Below are positions 38,344 through 49,003 of a stretch of DNA of 64,000 bases, in pieces. The stretch's first letter is position 1, and the number at the start of each line of letters is the position of its first letter. A program made the translations under genes and the position numbers. A model generated the notes under the pieces. The model did no database searches. It was not told the DNA's origin and saw only the letters and a program-made list of their open reading frames with translations. This DNA is from Betaproteobacteria bacterium HGW-Betaproteobacteria-9 (GTDB lineage: Bacteria > Pseudomonadota > Gammaproteobacteria > Burkholderiales > Burkholderiaceae_C): assembly GCA_002842215.1 (NCBI GenBank), contig PHCC01000023.1, positions 1 to 64,000 on the forward strand, read 5' to 3'.

Positions 38344-39417
38344 ATGAAAATCATCCGAGGACTCTGGAACCTGCAGCACGGCGCCACCAGCGGGTCGCCA
38401 CCCGGCTGCGCGCTCACCATCGGCAACTTCGATGGCGTGCACCGGGGCCACCAGGCCATGCTGGCGCTGCTCAACAACGAAGCCCGGCACCGCGGTGTGC
38501 CCAGCTGCGTGATGACCTTCGAGCCCCACCCGCGCGACTACTTTGCCGCCCTGCACCACAAGCCCGAGCTGGCACCGGCGCGCATCGCTACACTGCGCGA
38601 CAAGCTCGAAGAACTGGAGCGCTGCGGCGTGGACCAGTGCGTGGTCCTGCCCTTCAACGCCCGCCTGGCCGGGCAACCGCCGCAGGCCTTCATCGAAGAC
38701 ATGCTGGTCGCCGGCCTGGGCGTGCGCTACGTGCTGGTCGGTGATGACTTTCGCTTCGGCGCCCAGCGCGCGGGGGATTACGCCATGCTGGACGCAGCGG
38801 GCGCCCGGCTCGGGTTCGACGTCGCGCGCATGCAGAGCTACGAAGTCCATGGCATCCGCGTGTCCAGCTCCGCTGTGCGCGACGCGCTGGGCGCGGGCGA
38901 CATGGAGCGCGTGGCCACCCTGCTCGGCCGCCCCTACGCCGTGAGCGGACACGTGGTGCATGGCCGCAAACTCGGGCGCCAGCTGGCCGAAAGCCGCCCC
39001 GGCGCTGGCGACGGCTTTCGGACGCTCAACCTGCGCTTTGCCCACTGGAAACCGGCCGCAAGCGGCATTTTTGCCGTGCACGTGCACGGACTCACGCCCC
39101 CAGGCCAGCCCCTGGCGGGCGTGGCCAACCTCGGCGTGCGCCCGTCGCTGGACCCCGATGACGTGAACGGCGGGCGGGTGCTGCTGGAAACCCATTGCCT
39201 GGACTGGCCGGCCGACATGGCCGCCAGACTGCCTGGCGGAGAGGCCTACGGTAAAATCATCCGCGTGGAACTGCTGCACAAACTGCACGACGAACTGAAG
39301 TACGACGGTCTGGACGCCCTCACCCGGGGCATCGCCAAGGACCGCGACGATGCGCGTGCGTTTTTTGCGTCGCTGCACACCCAGACGCACCGCCAGACCA
39401 CCCGCGACCGAATTTAA
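38344..39417 (+). CDS. ribF: Bifunctional riboflavin kinase / FAD synthetase
   Basis: 357 residues from ATG 38344; an in-frame upstream ATG (38326) is less conserved. The FAD synthetase domain has [19 protein letters not shown] and [20 protein letters not shown]; the kinase domain has [20 protein letters not shown] and [12 protein letters not shown]. It converts riboflavin to FMN and FAD. Head of the well-known ribF-ileS-lspA cluster. Confidence 0.95.
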   Translation: MKIIRGLWNLQHGATSGSPPGCALTIGNFDGVHRGHQAMLALLNNEARHRGVPSCVMTFEPHPRDYFAALHHKPELAPARIATLRDKLEELERCGVDQCVVLPFNARLAGQPPQAFIEDMLVAGLGVRYVLVGDDFRFGAQRAGDYAMLDAAGARLGFDVARMQSYEVHGIRVSSSAVRDALGAGDMERVATLLGRPYAVSGHVVHGRKLGRQLAESRPGAGDGFRTLNLRFAHWKPAASGIFAVHVHGLTPPGQPLAGVANLGVRPSLDPDDVNGGRVLLETHCLDWPADMAARLPGGEAYGKIIRVELLHKLHDELKYDGLDALTRGIAKDRDDARAFFASLHTQTHRQTTRDRI

Positions 39418-39425
39418 CGCCGCTG

Positions 39426-39482
39426 CCGGGGCACCGAGCCCCGGGCTGCGCGCCCTCTGACAGGCTCGGGGCGACCCGCCCC
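39426..39482 (+). other. Two stem-loops in the ribF-ileS spacer
   Basis: CCGGGGC-accga-GCCCCGG (39426-39444) and GGGGCG-acc-CGCCCC (39468-39482) lie in the 131-bp gap between ribF and ileS. Neither has a T-run. They may shape processing or translation of the downstream genes. Confidence 0.4.
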
Positions 39483-39548
39483 AACCCGTGCGCCCTGCCG
39501 CACCACCGAGCCCGCCTTTGCCGATCCCGAATTCGAAAGCCGACCACC

Positions 39549-42440
39549 ATGTCTGAAAAATCCGCTGCCCCGAAGAACGAGGCCAAGCCCGAAGCCAGCG
39601 CCTACCGCGCCACGCTGAACATGCCCGACACGCCGTTCCCGATGCGCGGCGACCTCCCCAAGCGCGAGCCGGCCTGGGTCAACGACTGGAACGGCGGCGG
39701 CCTCTACAAGCGCCTGCGCGACGCGCGCCAGGGCGCGGCACTGTTCGTGCTGCACGACGGCCCGCCCTACGCCAACGGCAAGCTGCACATCGGCCACGCG
39801 CTGAACAAGGTGCTGAAAGACATGATCGTCAAATCGCGCCAGCTCGCCGGTTTTGACGCGCAATACATCCCTGGCTGGGACTGCCACGGCCTGCCGATCG
39901 AGAACGCGATTGAAAAACTGCACGGCCGCAACCTGAGCCGCGACGACATGCAGGCCAAGAGCCGCGCCTTCGCCACCGAACAGATCGACCAGCAGCGCGA
40001 GGACTTCAAGCGCCTGGGCGTGCTCGGCGACTGGGAGCGCCCCTACCGCACCATGGACTTCGGCAACGAAGCCGGCGAAATCCGTGCCTTCAAGCGCGTG
40101 ATCGAACGCGGCTTCGTCTACCGTGGCCTGAAGCCCGTTTACTGGTGTTTCGACTGCGGCTCTTCGCTGGCCGAGTTCGAGATCGAATACGCCGACAAGC
40201 AGAGCGACACGCTGGACGTGGCCTTCGAGACCGACGACGCAGCGAAGCTCGCCGCCGCTTTCGGCCTGTCCGCGCTCCCCGCCGGCAAAAGCGCCTTCGC
40301 CGTCATCTGGACCACCACCGCCTGGACCATCCCCGCCAACCAGGCGCTCAACGCCCACCCCGAACTCACCTACGCGCTGGTGGACACGCCCATGGGGTGC
40401 CTGGTGCTGGCTGAAACGCTGGTGGGCGCCTGCCTGGAACGCTTCGGCCTGCAAGGCAACGTGCTCGCCACCACCAAGGGCGATCAACTGGGCGGCCTCA
40501 GCTTCCGCCACCCGCTGTACGACGTGGACGCGGGTTACCGCCGCCTCTCGCCGGTCTACATCGCCGACTACGTGAGCGACAGCGACGGCACCGGCATCGT
40601 GCACTCGGCGCCGGCCTACGGCGTGGACGACTTCAACTCCTGCGTGGCCAATGGCCTGGCGTACGACGACATCCTGAACCCGGTACAGGGCAACGGCGCC
40701 TACGCGCCCGACTTCCCGCTGTTCGGCGGCCTGCATATCTGGAAGGCCGTGCCGGTCATCCTCGAAGCGCTGAAGAACGCCAGCCGCCTGCTGGCCACCC
40801 AGAAGATCACCCACAGCTACCCGCACTGCTGGCGCCACAAGACGCCGGTGATCTACCGCGCCGCCGCACAGTGGTTCGTGCGCATGGACGAGGGCGAAGG
40901 CGTGTTCACGAAAGACAAGGCGCCCAAGACCCTGCGCCAGCTCGCGCTCGACGCCATCGACCACACCAGCTTCTACCCCGAGAACGGCAAGACCCGCCTG
41001 CGCGACATGATCGCCAACCGGCCCGACTGGTGCATCTCGCGCCAGCGCAGCTGGGGCGTGCCCGTGCCCTTCTTCCTGCACAAGGATTCGGGCGAACTGC
41101 ACCCCAACACCATGGCCATCCTCGACCAGGCGGCCGACATCGTTGAAAAAGGCGGGATCGAAGCCTGGAGCCGTGTGACGGCCGAAGAGATCCTGGGCGC
41201 CGACGCCCCGCTGTACACCAAGAGCACCGACATTCTGGAAGTGTGGTTCGACTCCGGCTCGACCTTCTGGCACGTGCTGCGTGGCAGCCACGCCAAGGCC
41301 TACCCGAACGGCGCCAGCCATGCCCAGGGCCCCGAGGCCGACCTCTACTTGGAAGGCCACGACCAGCACCGTGGCTGGTTCCACAGCTCGCTGCTGCTGG
41401 GCTGCGCGCTGTACGACCGCGCGCCCTACAAAGGCCTGCTGACCCACGGCTTCGCCACCGACGGCCAGGGCCGCAAGATGAGCAAGAGCCTGGGCAACAC
41501 GGTGGAGCCGCAATCGGTCACGAGCAAGCTCGGCGCCGAGATCGTGCGCCTGTGGGTGGCCAGCACCGACTACTCGGGCGACCTCAACATCGACGACAAG
41601 ATCCTCGCCCGCGTGGTCGACGCCTACCGCCGCATCCGCAACACGCTGCGCTTCCTGATGGCCAACGTGTCGGACTTCGACCCGGCCACCGACGCCGTGC
41701 CGCTGGAGCAGATGCTGGAGATCGACCGCTACGCGCTGGCCCGCGCCAGCGAGCTGCAGGCCCAGATCCTGGCGCACTTCGACGTCTACGAGTTCCATCC
41801 GGTGGTGAGCAAGCTGCAGGTGTATTGCTCGGAAGACCTGGGCGCGTTCTACCTCGACGTGCTGAAGGACCGGCTGTACACCACGGCGCCCAAATCGCTG
41901 GCACGTCGCTCGGCACAGACCGCCCTGCACCAGATCACCAGCGCCATGCTGCGCTGGATGGCGCCCTTCCTCAGCTTCACCGCCGAAGAGGCCTGGCCCA
42001 TTTTTGCCGGCGACAAGAACCAGGGTTCGATCTTCTTCGAGACCTTTCTGCCGCTGCCGTCGGCGAACGAAGCCCTGCTGGCCAAGTGGAACCGCATCCG
42101 CGCGATCCGCGACGTGGCCAACAAGGCCATCGAAGACCTGCGCACCGCGGGTGCCGTGGGCGCCTCACTGCAGGCCACGCTGGTGATCACCGCCGGCGCC
42201 GACGATGCGGCCCTGTTGCGCTCGCTGGGCGACGACCTGAAGTTCGTCACCATCACGTCCGCCGCCACGGTGGTGGACGGGGCCGAGCTTCAAGTGACCG
42301 TGGCGCCGAGCGCAGCGCAGAAATGCGAACGCTGCTGGCACTACCGCGACGACGTGGGCGCCGAAGCGGCCCACCCCACGCTCTGCGGCCGCTGCGTGAG
42401 CAACCTGCACGGCAACGGGGAACAGCGGGTGATCGCCTGA
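39549..42440 (+). CDS. ileS: Isoleucyl-tRNA synthetase
   Basis: 963 residues. HIGH motif in [20 protein letters not shown], editing domain around [25 protein letters not shown] in [20 protein letters not shown], and the C-terminal zinc finger [20 protein letters not shown] followed by CGRC. Class I synthetase charging tRNA-Ile. Overlaps lspA by one base (TGATG), implying coupling. Confidence 0.98.
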   Translation: MSEKSAAPKNEAKPEASAYRATLNMPDTPFPMRGDLPKREPAWVNDWNGGGLYKRLRDARQGAALFVLHDGPPYANGKLHIGHALNKVLKDMIVKSRQLAGFDAQYIPGWDCHGLPIENAIEKLHGRNLSRDDMQAKSRAFATEQIDQQREDFKRLGVLGDWERPYRTMDFGNEAGEIRAFKRVIERGFVYRGLKPVYWCFDCGSSLAEFEIEYADKQSDTLDVAFETDDAAKLAAAFGLSALPAGKSAFAVIWTTTAWTIPANQALNAHPELTYALVDTPMGCLVLAETLVGACLERFGLQGNVLATTKGDQLGGLSFRHPLYDVDAGYRRLSPVYIADYVSDSDGTGIVHSAPAYGVDDFNSCVANGLAYDDILNPVQGNGAYAPDFPLFGGLHIWKAVPVILEALKNASRLLATQKITHSYPHCWRHKTPVIYRAAAQWFVRMDEGEGVFTKDKAPKTLRQLALDAIDHTSFYPENGKTRLRDMIANRPDWCISRQRSWGVPVPFFLHKDSGELHPNTMAILDQAADIVEKGGIEAWSRVTAEEILGADAPLYTKSTDILEVWFDSGSTFWHVLRGSHAKAYPNGASHAQGPEADLYLEGHDQHRGWFHSSLLLGCALYDRAPYKGLLTHGFATDGQGRKMSKSLGNTVEPQSVTSKLGAEIVRLWVASTDYSGDLNIDDKILARVVDAYRRIRNTLRFLMANVSDFDPATDAVPLEQMLEIDRYALARASELQAQILAHFDVYEFHPVVSKLQVYCSEDLGAFYLDVLKDRLYTTAPKSLARRSAQTALHQITSAMLRWMAPFLSFTAEEAWPIFAGDKNQGSIFFETFLPLPSANEALLAKWNRIRAIRDVANKAIEDLRTAGAVGASLQATLVITAGADDAALLRSLGDDLKFVTITSAATVVDGAELQVTVAPSAAQKCERCWHYRDDVGAEAAHPTLCGRCVSNLHGNGEQRVIA

Positions 42441-42946
42441 TGGCCAAAGTGAAAGGCTCTCTCTGGCCCTGGCTCGGTCTGGCGGTCGCCATCGTGCTGC
42501 TGGACCAGTTCACCAAGGTGATGATCCTGGGCAACTACCGCCTCGGTGACAGCACCACCGTCACCAGCTTCTTCAACGTGGTCCGCGTGCACAACACCGG
42601 CGCCGCGTTCTCCTTTCTGGCCTCGGCCGGGGGCTGGCAGCGCTGGTTCTTCACCGCCGTCGGCGTGGCAGCGGCGGTGTTCATCGTCTGGATGCTGCGC
42701 TCGCACCCGGGGCAGAAGCTCTTTGCGTTTGCGCTCGCCTGCATCCTGGGCGGCGCCATCGGCAACGTGATCGACCGCGTGCTGCACGGCTACGTGGTCG
42801 ACTTCCTGGACTTTCACTGGTCGTTCCTGTCCGGCCTCTTCCCGGGCGGACATTTCCCCGCGTTCAATGTGGCGGATGCGGGCATCACCATCGGCGCCAT
42901 CAGCCTGATCCTGGACGAAATCCTGCGCGTACGCCGAAGCAGATAA
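42440..42946 (+). CDS. lspA: Lipoprotein signal peptidase (SPase II)
   Basis: 168 residues. Four membrane segments and the catalytic aspartates in [20 protein letters not shown] and [16 protein letters not shown], with [15 protein letters not shown] also conserved. It cleaves prolipoprotein signal peptides in the inner membrane. Start ATG 42440 overlaps the ileS stop. Confidence 0.97.
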   Translation: MAKVKGSLWPWLGLAVAIVLLDQFTKVMILGNYRLGDSTTVTSFFNVVRVHNTGAAFSFLASAGGWQRWFFTAVGVAAAVFIVWMLRSHPGQKLFAFALACILGGAIGNVIDRVLHGYVVDFLDFHWSFLSGLFPGGHFPAFNVADAGITIGAISLILDEILRVRRSR

Positions 42947-43099
42947 GCAGCCACATCCTGTCGCGCGCCGGTCTCCGACCCCGAGGGCGCCGTCCTGGCT
43001 GTGGCGGTCGGTCACCTGATCTGCGTTGAACGCCGCCGCCCGCACGGCCATCGCGCGTGCCTCAGGCGCCCTCGGGTGGGGCGTATAGTTTCCCCAGAC

Positions 43100-44758
43100 A
43101 TGAAACACCTGCTGAATCTGCTGGCCGCCATCGCGTTGCTGGTCTGGGGCACCCATCTCGTTCGCACCGGCGTGCTGCGCGTGCTGGGCAGCAAGCTGCG
43201 CCAGGTGCTGGCCGCGAGCATGGCCAACCGTTTCACGGCAGCCCTTTCGGGCCTGGGCGTTACGGCGATGGTGCAGTCGAGCACCGCCACAGCCCTCATC
43301 ACCGCCTCCTTCGTGGGCCGCAACCTGATCGCCCTGCCCGCCGCGCTGGCCGTGATGCTGGGCGCCGACATCGGCACCAGCGTGATGGCGGTGGTGTTCT
43401 CGTTCGATCTGTCCTGGCTCTCGCCGCTGTTCATCTTCGTCGGTGTCACGCTGTTCATCTTGCGACAGGGCACCCAGGTGGGCGACGTGGGCCGGGTACT
43501 CATCGGTCTGGGCCTGATGCTGCTGGCCCTGCAACTGGTCAGCCAGGCCACGCACGTGCTCACGCGCAACCCCGCGGTGCAGCTGATGCTGGAATCGCTC
43601 ACCAGCGACCGCATGCTGGAGATCCTGGTCGGCGCCACGCTGGCGGTGCTGTCCTATTCCAGCCTGGCAGTGGTGCTGTTGACGGCCACACTGGCCATCA
43701 ACGTGGTGGGCATCGACGTGGCGCTGGGCCTGGTGCTGGGTGCCAACCTGGGCAGCGGCCTGCTGGCCGTGCTGACCACCGCCAAAGCCAACCGCGCCAC
43801 GCGCCAGGTGCCGCTGGGCAACCTGTTGTTCAAGCTGATGGGCGTGGTCATCGCGCCGGCGCTCATTCCCCTTTGGTTGCGGCTGGTGCAGCCCTACGTG
43901 CCCGACCCGGCTGCGCTCACGGTGCTGTTCCACCTCAGCTTCAACCTCCTGGTCGGGCTGGTCTTCATCGGCCTGACCGGGCCGGTGGCCGGTTGGGTTG
44001 AAAAACTGCTGCCGCTGCAGGACGCCGGCAGCGCACTCAACCGCCCCAACCACCTGGACCCGTCCGCCCTGGCCACGCCCTCGCTGGCGATTTCGTGCGC
44101 GGCGCGCGAGGCGCTGCACCAGGCCGATGTGGTGGAGACCATGCTGCGCGGCGTGATGACCGTCATCAAAACCAACGACATGCAACTCGCACAGGACCTG
44201 CGCAAGCTGGACGACACGGTGGACGGGTTGTACTCGGCCATCAAGTACTACCTCACCAAGATCTCGCGCCAGCAGCTCAACGAGAAGGAAAGCCGGCGCT
44301 GGACCGACATCATCAGCTTCACCATCAACATGGAACAGATCGGCGACACCGTTGAGCGGGTGTTGCTGGACATCGAAGACAAGAAGATCCGAAAAGGCCG
44401 TGAGTTCTCCGATGCCGGCATGACCGAGATCAGCGCCATGCATGCGCGCCTGCTGGACAACCTGCGCCTGGGCATGAGCGTGTTCCTCGACGGCAACCTG
44501 CGCGACGCGCAGCGGCTGCTGGAAGAAAAGGTGCGCTTTCGCGAAATGGAACGCGAATACGCCAGCAGCCACCTGGAACGCCTGGCCGACCGCACCGCCC
44601 CCAGCATGGAAAGCAGCTCGCTGCACATCGACCTGATCAGCGACTTGAAGCGCATCAACTCGCACATCTGCTCGATCGCGTATCCCATCCTCGATTCGGC
44701 CGGCGCGCTCGCGCCCAGCCGTCTGCGCGAGATGGAAAACCCGCCCAGCCGGCACTGA
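43100..44758 (+). CDS. Na+/phosphate-cotransporter-like protein with PhoU domain
   Basis: 552 residues. Two Na/Pi-cotransport repeats with about eight to nine membrane segments; the first repeat has the QSS motif in AMVQSSTATALITASFVGRN, while in the second the equivalent is YSSLAVVLLTATLAIN, so one Gln is replaced. The C-terminal ~200 residues form a PhoU-like helical domain (VVETMLRGVMTVIKTNDMQL, DIISFTINMEQIGDTVERVL). Probably inner-membrane phosphate transport or homeostasis. The altered second motif leaves transport activity uncertain. Confidence 0.85.
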   Translation: MKHLLNLLAAIALLVWGTHLVRTGVLRVLGSKLRQVLAASMANRFTAALSGLGVTAMVQSSTATALITASFVGRNLIALPAALAVMLGADIGTSVMAVVFSFDLSWLSPLFIFVGVTLFILRQGTQVGDVGRVLIGLGLMLLALQLVSQATHVLTRNPAVQLMLESLTSDRMLEILVGATLAVLSYSSLAVVLLTATLAINVVGIDVALGLVLGANLGSGLLAVLTTAKANRATRQVPLGNLLFKLMGVVIAPALIPLWLRLVQPYVPDPAALTVLFHLSFNLLVGLVFIGLTGPVAGWVEKLLPLQDAGSALNRPNHLDPSALATPSLAISCAAREALHQADVVETMLRGVMTVIKTNDMQLAQDLRKLDDTVDGLYSAIKYYLTKISRQQLNEKESRRWTDIISFTINMEQIGDTVERVLLDIEDKKIRKGREFSDAGMTEISAMHARLLDNLRLGMSVFLDGNLRDAQRLLEEKVRFREMEREYASSHLERLADRTAPSMESSSLHIDLISDLKRINSHICSIAYPILDSAGALAPSRLREMENPPSRH

Positions 44759-44819
44759 AATCCGGCCCTCTGTGCTAATCTGGTCGACCCGCCCAACGGC
44801 GTGCCGCCAGGAGACACAC

Positions 44820-45971
44820 ATGCCCGGATTGCTGCCCCACATCGACCCCGATGGTCTGCTCGAGTTTTCGGTCGTCTACACCGACCGCGCGCTCAACCAC
44901 ATGTCCAAGCGCTTCCAGGGCGTGATGACCGACATCTCGGCCATGCTCAAGCGCGTCTACGGCGCGCACTCCGCCGTGCTGGTGCCGGGCAGCGGTACCT
45001 TCGGCATGGAATCGGTGGCGCGCCAGTTTGCGCACGGCCAACATGTGATGGTGATCCGCAACGGCTGGTTCAGCTACCGCTGGACGCAGATCTTCGACAT
45101 GGGATCCATTCCCGCCAGCCACACCGTCATGAAGGCCCGGCGCAGCGCCGAGGGCGCGCAGGCCGCCTGGGCGCCGGCGCCGATTGAAGACGTGAAAGCC
45201 GCCATCGCGAAGGAAAAACCTGCGCTGGTGTTCGCGCCGCACGTGGAAACCGCCGCCGGCATGATGCTGCCCGACGACTACCTGCGCGCGGTCGCCGACG
45301 CGGTGCATGCCGTGGGGGGCCTGTTCGTGCTGGACTGCATCGCCTCGGGCGCGATGTGGGTCGACATGCAGGCCACCGGGGTCGACATCCTGATCTCGGC
45401 GCCGCAGAAAGGCTGGAGCAGCTCGCCCTGCTGCGCCATGGTGATGCTCAGCGAACGCGCCCGGAAGGCCATCGACGCCACCCAGAGCACCACCTTCGCC
45501 ATGGACCTGAAAAAGTGGCTGCAGATCATGGAGACCTACGAGGGCGGCGGCCAAGCCTACCACTCCACGCTGCCGACCGACGCCCTGCTGCGGCTGCGCG
45601 ACACCATGAAAGAAACCGAGGCCTACGGCTACGCCAAAGTGCGCGACGAACAGATCGCCCTGGGTCGCGCCGTGCGCGCGTTGCTGGAAGAACACGGTTT
45701 CCCCAGCGTGGCGGCGCCGGGCTTCCAGGCACCGGGTGTGGTGGTGAGCTTCACCAACGATCCCGACATCCAGTCGAGCAAAAAGTTCCTCGCCGCCGGC
45801 CTGCAGACCGCCGCGGGCGTGCCACTGCAATGCGACGAAGGTGCGGACTTCAAGACCTTCCGCATCGGCCTCTTTGGTCTCGACAAGTGGCACGACGTGG
45901 ACAGCACCCTGGACCATCTGCGCACGGCCTTGCGGACCGTGGCACCGCAACCGGCGGCGGCGCTGGCCTGA
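44820..45971 (+). CDS. Class V pyridoxal-phosphate aminotransferase
   Basis: 383 residues from ATG 44820, after AGGAG. Type I-fold class V features: AVLVPGSGTFGMESVARQFA binds the cofactor phosphate; FVLDCIASGAMWVDMQATGV contains the PLP-ring aspartate; the lysine that forms the Schiff base is in ISAPQKGWSSSPCCAMV. Resembles alanine/serine-glyoxylate aminotransferases. Substrates are uncertain; a role in glyoxylate or purine-derived amine metabolism is possible but unsupported by neighbours. Confidence 0.83.
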   Translation: MPGLLPHIDPDGLLEFSVVYTDRALNHMSKRFQGVMTDISAMLKRVYGAHSAVLVPGSGTFGMESVARQFAHGQHVMVIRNGWFSYRWTQIFDMGSIPASHTVMKARRSAEGAQAAWAPAPIEDVKAAIAKEKPALVFAPHVETAAGMMLPDDYLRAVADAVHAVGGLFVLDCIASGAMWVDMQATGVDILISAPQKGWSSSPCCAMVMLSERARKAIDATQSTTFAMDLKKWLQIMETYEGGGQAYHSTLPTDALLRLRDTMKETEAYGYAKVRDEQIALGRAVRALLEEHGFPSVAAPGFQAPGVVVSFTNDPDIQSSKKFLAAGLQTAAGVPLQCDEGADFKTFRIGLFGLDKWHDVDSTLDHLRTALRTVAPQPAAALA

Positions 45972-45983
45972 TGGGAGAACACG

Positions 45984-46940
45984 GTGCGCTGGCGGCAGAC
46001 CTTGCTGACGCTGGCCACACTGGCCGGCGCGGTGCCGGCGGTGGGCGCTGACACCGGCATCGTCGTTTCATTGCGCACCCTGGGCGATCACAGCCCTGAG
46101 GTGGCCACCGACGGCGGGCCTGCCCTTCCCCAGTTGCTGGAGCAAGGCCAGGCGGCCATGGGTGCATTGGACTTTCATCTGGCGGCGCAACACTACTGCA
46201 GCGCTGCGCGCCAGGGCAGCGTGGACGGACAGTACCGTCTCGGCCGCCTGCTGCTGCAGCAGCGCAGCGTACCGAAAGCGCAGGCCCAGGGACGCTTCAT
46301 GCTGGCACTGGCGGCCCAGAATGGCCACGCCGAAGCCCTCCAGTTTTTCGACGAGCCCGGCCTGCTCCCAGTGGACGAGCAGCGCCCGCAGTGCCTGCCC
46401 GAGCCGGCGGCCGGGTCGCTGGCAGACCGCACTGAGCCTGTGAGCCACGAAGTGGTGAAGCGCTATCTGGACCAACTGAACCGGGAGCGCCGCCGCTGGG
46501 CTCAGCGGGTGCAGGAACGCGCGCCCTATTACGGCGTGGACCCGCGCCTCGCGGTGTCCATCGTGCGCGCGGAGTCGAACTTCAACCCGTTCGCGGTGTC
46601 GCCCAAGAACGCCCAGGGACTGATGCAGCTCATCCCCGCCACGGCCAAGCGGTTTGGGGTACGCAACGTGTTGGACCCGCAGCAGAACATCGAAGGCGGA
46701 CTCGCCTACCTGCGCTGGCTGCTGCTGCGTTTTGATCACGATGTGGTCAAGACCTCGGCCGCCTACAACGCCGGCGAAGGCGCGGTCGATCGCCACCAGG
46801 GCGTGCCACCCTTTCCCGAGACGCAAGCCTATGTGGCGCGCATCCTGGGTTTCTATCTGGCCACACGGCACCAGCCGCCACCCGCGCCCCAAGGCAAGGC
46901 GGCGCCTCTCAAGACCGACCGATCCTCACCCAGGGGCTGA
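45984..46940 (+). CDS. Lytic murein transglycosylase (SLT domain) with Sel1-like region
   Basis: 318 residues. Start is GTG 45984; the nearer ATG 45971 is out of frame. Signal peptide MRWRQTLLTLATLAGAVPAV. A Sel1/TPR-like helical part at about 50-125 (AAQHYCSAARQGSVDGQYRL) precedes the SLT core: catalytic Glu in VSIVRAESNFNPFAVSPKNA, then GLMQLIPATAKRFGV and TSAAYNAGEGAVDRH. It cuts peptidoglycan glycan strands in the periplasm. Positioned 12 bp after the aminotransferase. Confidence 0.9.
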   Translation: MRWRQTLLTLATLAGAVPAVGADTGIVVSLRTLGDHSPEVATDGGPALPQLLEQGQAAMGALDFHLAAQHYCSAARQGSVDGQYRLGRLLLQQRSVPKAQAQGRFMLALAAQNGHAEALQFFDEPGLLPVDEQRPQCLPEPAAGSLADRTEPVSHEVVKRYLDQLNRERRRWAQRVQERAPYYGVDPRLAVSIVRAESNFNPFAVSPKNAQGLMQLIPATAKRFGVRNVLDPQQNIEGGLAYLRWLLLRFDHDVVKTSAAYNAGEGAVDRHQGVPPFPETQAYVARILGFYLATRHQPPPAPQGKAAPLKTDRSSPRG

Positions 46941-46958
46941 TCGCCCCTGGCGGCTAGG

Positions 46959-47951
46959 CTATGGCAGCAGGATGGTGCAGCCCGTGGTCTGGCGCGCCTC
47001 CAGGCTGCGGTGCGCGGCCTGCACGTCGGTCAGCGCAAAACGCTGGTCGATGCGGATCTTCACGTCGCCACTGCCCACCACCGCAAACAGTTCGTCGGCC
47101 ATGGCCTGCGTGCGTTCGCGGCTGGTGATGTGGGTGAACAGCGTCTGGCGCGTTACATACAACGAACCCTTGGGGCCCAGGATGCCGGGCGCGAACGGCG
47201 CCACCGGGCCGCTGGCGTTGCCAAAGCTCACCATCAGGCCGAACGGCATGAGGCAGTCGAGCGACTTGTCGAACGTGTCCTTGCCCACCGAGTCGTAGAC
47301 CACCTTCACGCCCTTGCCGGCGGTGATCTCTTTCACGCGGGCGGCGAAGTCCTCGGTGCGGTAGTTGATCGTGAACTCGGCGCCATGCTCGCGTGCCAGC
47401 GCGCATTTGTCGTCCGAACCCGCGGTGCCGATCAGGCGCAGACCCAGGGCCCGAGCCCACTGGCAGGCGATCAGTCCGACGCCACCGGCCGCGGCGTGGA
47501 ACAGCACAAAATCACCCCGATTCAGCCCTTCCACGGGCTTGCAGCGCTTGAGCAGGTATTGCGCGGTCAATCCCTTGAGCATCATGGCCGCACCGGTCTC
47601 GAAGCTGATCGCGTCGGGCAACTGGCAGACGTTCATGGCTGGCATCACGCGCACATCGCTGTAGCTGCCCGGGGGGTTGGCGGCGTAGGCCGCCCGGTCA
47701 CCGACCTTCAGGTGCATCACACCCTCACCCACGGCTTCGATCACGCCCGCGCCTTCCATGCCCAGCGCGAGTGGCATGGTGTTGGGGTACAGGCCGCTGC
47801 GCTGGTACACGTCGATGAAGTTCAGGCCGATGGCTTTGTGGCGGATGCGCACCTGGCCCGGGCCGGGTTCGCCCACGTCCACGGTGTCGATCACCAGTTG
47901 TTCGGGGCCACCGGTGGCGTGGATGCGCACGGCGCGGCTGGTCTGGGTCAT
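46959..47951 (-). CDS. Quinone oxidoreductase (zinc-free MDR family)
   Basis: 330 residues from ATG 47951. GroES-like N-terminal domain (GPGQVRIRHKAIGLNFIDVY, LALGMEGAGVIEAVG) and NADPH-binding Rossmann domain with FVLFHAAAGGVGLIACQWAR and LIGTAGSDDKCALAREHGAE. The catalytic-zinc cysteines are missing, as in QOR. Reduces quinones with NADPH; other family members act on enones. Confidence 0.9.
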   Translation of the reverse strand: MTQTSRAVRIHATGGPEQLVIDTVDVGEPGPGQVRIRHKAIGLNFIDVYQRSGLYPNTMPLALGMEGAGVIEAVGEGVMHLKVGDRAAYAANPPGSYSDVRVMPAMNVCQLPDAISFETGAAMMLKGLTAQYLLKRCKPVEGLNRGDFVLFHAAAGGVGLIACQWARALGLRLIGTAGSDDKCALAREHGAEFTINYRTEDFAARVKEITAGKGVKVVYDSVGKDTFDKSLDCLMPFGLMVSFGNASGPVAPFAPGILGPKGSLYVTRQTLFTHITSRERTQAMADELFAVVGSGDVKIRIDQRFALTDVQAAHRSLEARQTTGCTILLP

Positions 47952-48073
47952 GGGAATCTCCTGCATTTTTTGAAACGACCCACATGCTGCCACGAAACGG
48001 CCGTGTCGCCTGCGGGCCAGGTGCACAGGCCCCGCCCCAGCGCGGGACATGACCGTGTGGGTACAGTCGCCGC

Positions 48074-49003
48074 ATGTCCACACCCGCTCCGCGCCTCACG
48101 CCGTCCACCATCGCCCTGCTGCTGATCCCGCCGCTCATGTGGGCTGGCAACGCCGTGGTCGGGCGGATGATGCAGGGCGCCATTCCACCGATCACCTTCA
48201 ACCTCTTGCGCTGGGTGCTCGCCGGTGTGCTGCTGCTGCCGCTGGCCGCCTGGGTGCTGCGCCCGGGCAGCGGCCTGTGGCCACAACGCAGGCGTTTCGC
48301 GCTGCTGGGCCTGCTCGGCGTGGGCCTGTACAACGCGCTGCAGTACATGGCGCTCAAGACCTCGACACCGATCAACGTGACACTGGTGGCCTCCAGCATT
48401 CCGATCTGGATGCTGCTGCTCGGCCGCGTGCTCTACGGTGTGCCGGTCTCGCGCCGCGCAGCCGTGGGCGCCGCGCTCTCGCTGGCCGGCGTGGCGGTGG
48501 TGCTCTCGCGTGGCGAACTGGCACAGCTGGGCGCGCTGCGGCTGGTCGCGGGCGACGGCTGGATGCTGCTGGCCGCGCTCACCTGGGCCTGGTACAGCTG
48601 GCTGCTGGTGCGTCCGCCCGCGGGTGGCTACCCGCCCGACATCAAGGCCGACTGGGCCGCCTTCCTGCTGGCGCAGATCGTCTTTGGCCTGGGCTGGTCG
48701 GGCGTGATGACCGGCGCCGAATGGCTGACCCTGCCGCCCGCAACCACCGACCACATGCAATGGGGCTGGCCGCTGATCGCGGCACTGGTCTACGTGGCGG
48801 TCGGCCCGTCGCTGCTGGCCTACCGCAGCTGGGGCATCGGCGTGGCACGCGTGGGTCCCACGGTCGCAGGCTTCTTCAACAACCTCACGCCGCTGTTCGC
48901 CGCACTGATGTCGGCCACGCTGCTGGGCGAGATGCCCCGGCTGTACCACGCGGCGGGGTTTGTGCTGATCGTCGGCGGGATTCTGGTCAGCTCGCGGCGC
49001 TGA
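48074..49003 (+). CDS. EamA-family (DMT) transporter
   Basis: 309 residues, about ten membrane segments in two EamA repeats (LLIPPLMWAGNAVVGRMMQG; ALTWAWYSWLLVRPPAGGYP; GPTVAGFFNNLTPLFAALMS). Inner-membrane metabolite or drug exporter; substrate unknown. Divergent from the quinone oxidoreductase. Confidence 0.87.
   Translation: MSTPAPRLTPSTIALLLIPPLMWAGNAVVGRMMQGAIPPITFNLLRWVLAGVLLLPLAAWVLRPGSGLWPQRRRFALLGLLGVGLYNALQYMALKTSTPINVTLVASSIPIWMLLLGRVLYGVPVSRRAAVGAALSLAGVAVVLSRGELAQLGALRLVAGDGWMLLAALTWAWYSWLLVRPPAGGYPPDIKADWAAFLLAQIVFGLGWSGVMTGAEWLTLPPATTDHMQWGWPLIAALVYVAVGPSLLAYRSWGIGVARVGPTVAGFFNNLTPLFAALMSATLLGEMPRLYHAAGFVLIVGGILVSSRR

Noticed and set aside
39414-41930. An 838-codon minus-strand open frame
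   Set aside because: Antisense to ileS; the His/Val/Ala-rich composition is typical of GC-rich shadow frames.
42341-44842. An 833-codon minus-strand open frame
   Set aside because: Antisense to lspA and the Na/Pi-like gene; His/Gln-rich translation without domains.
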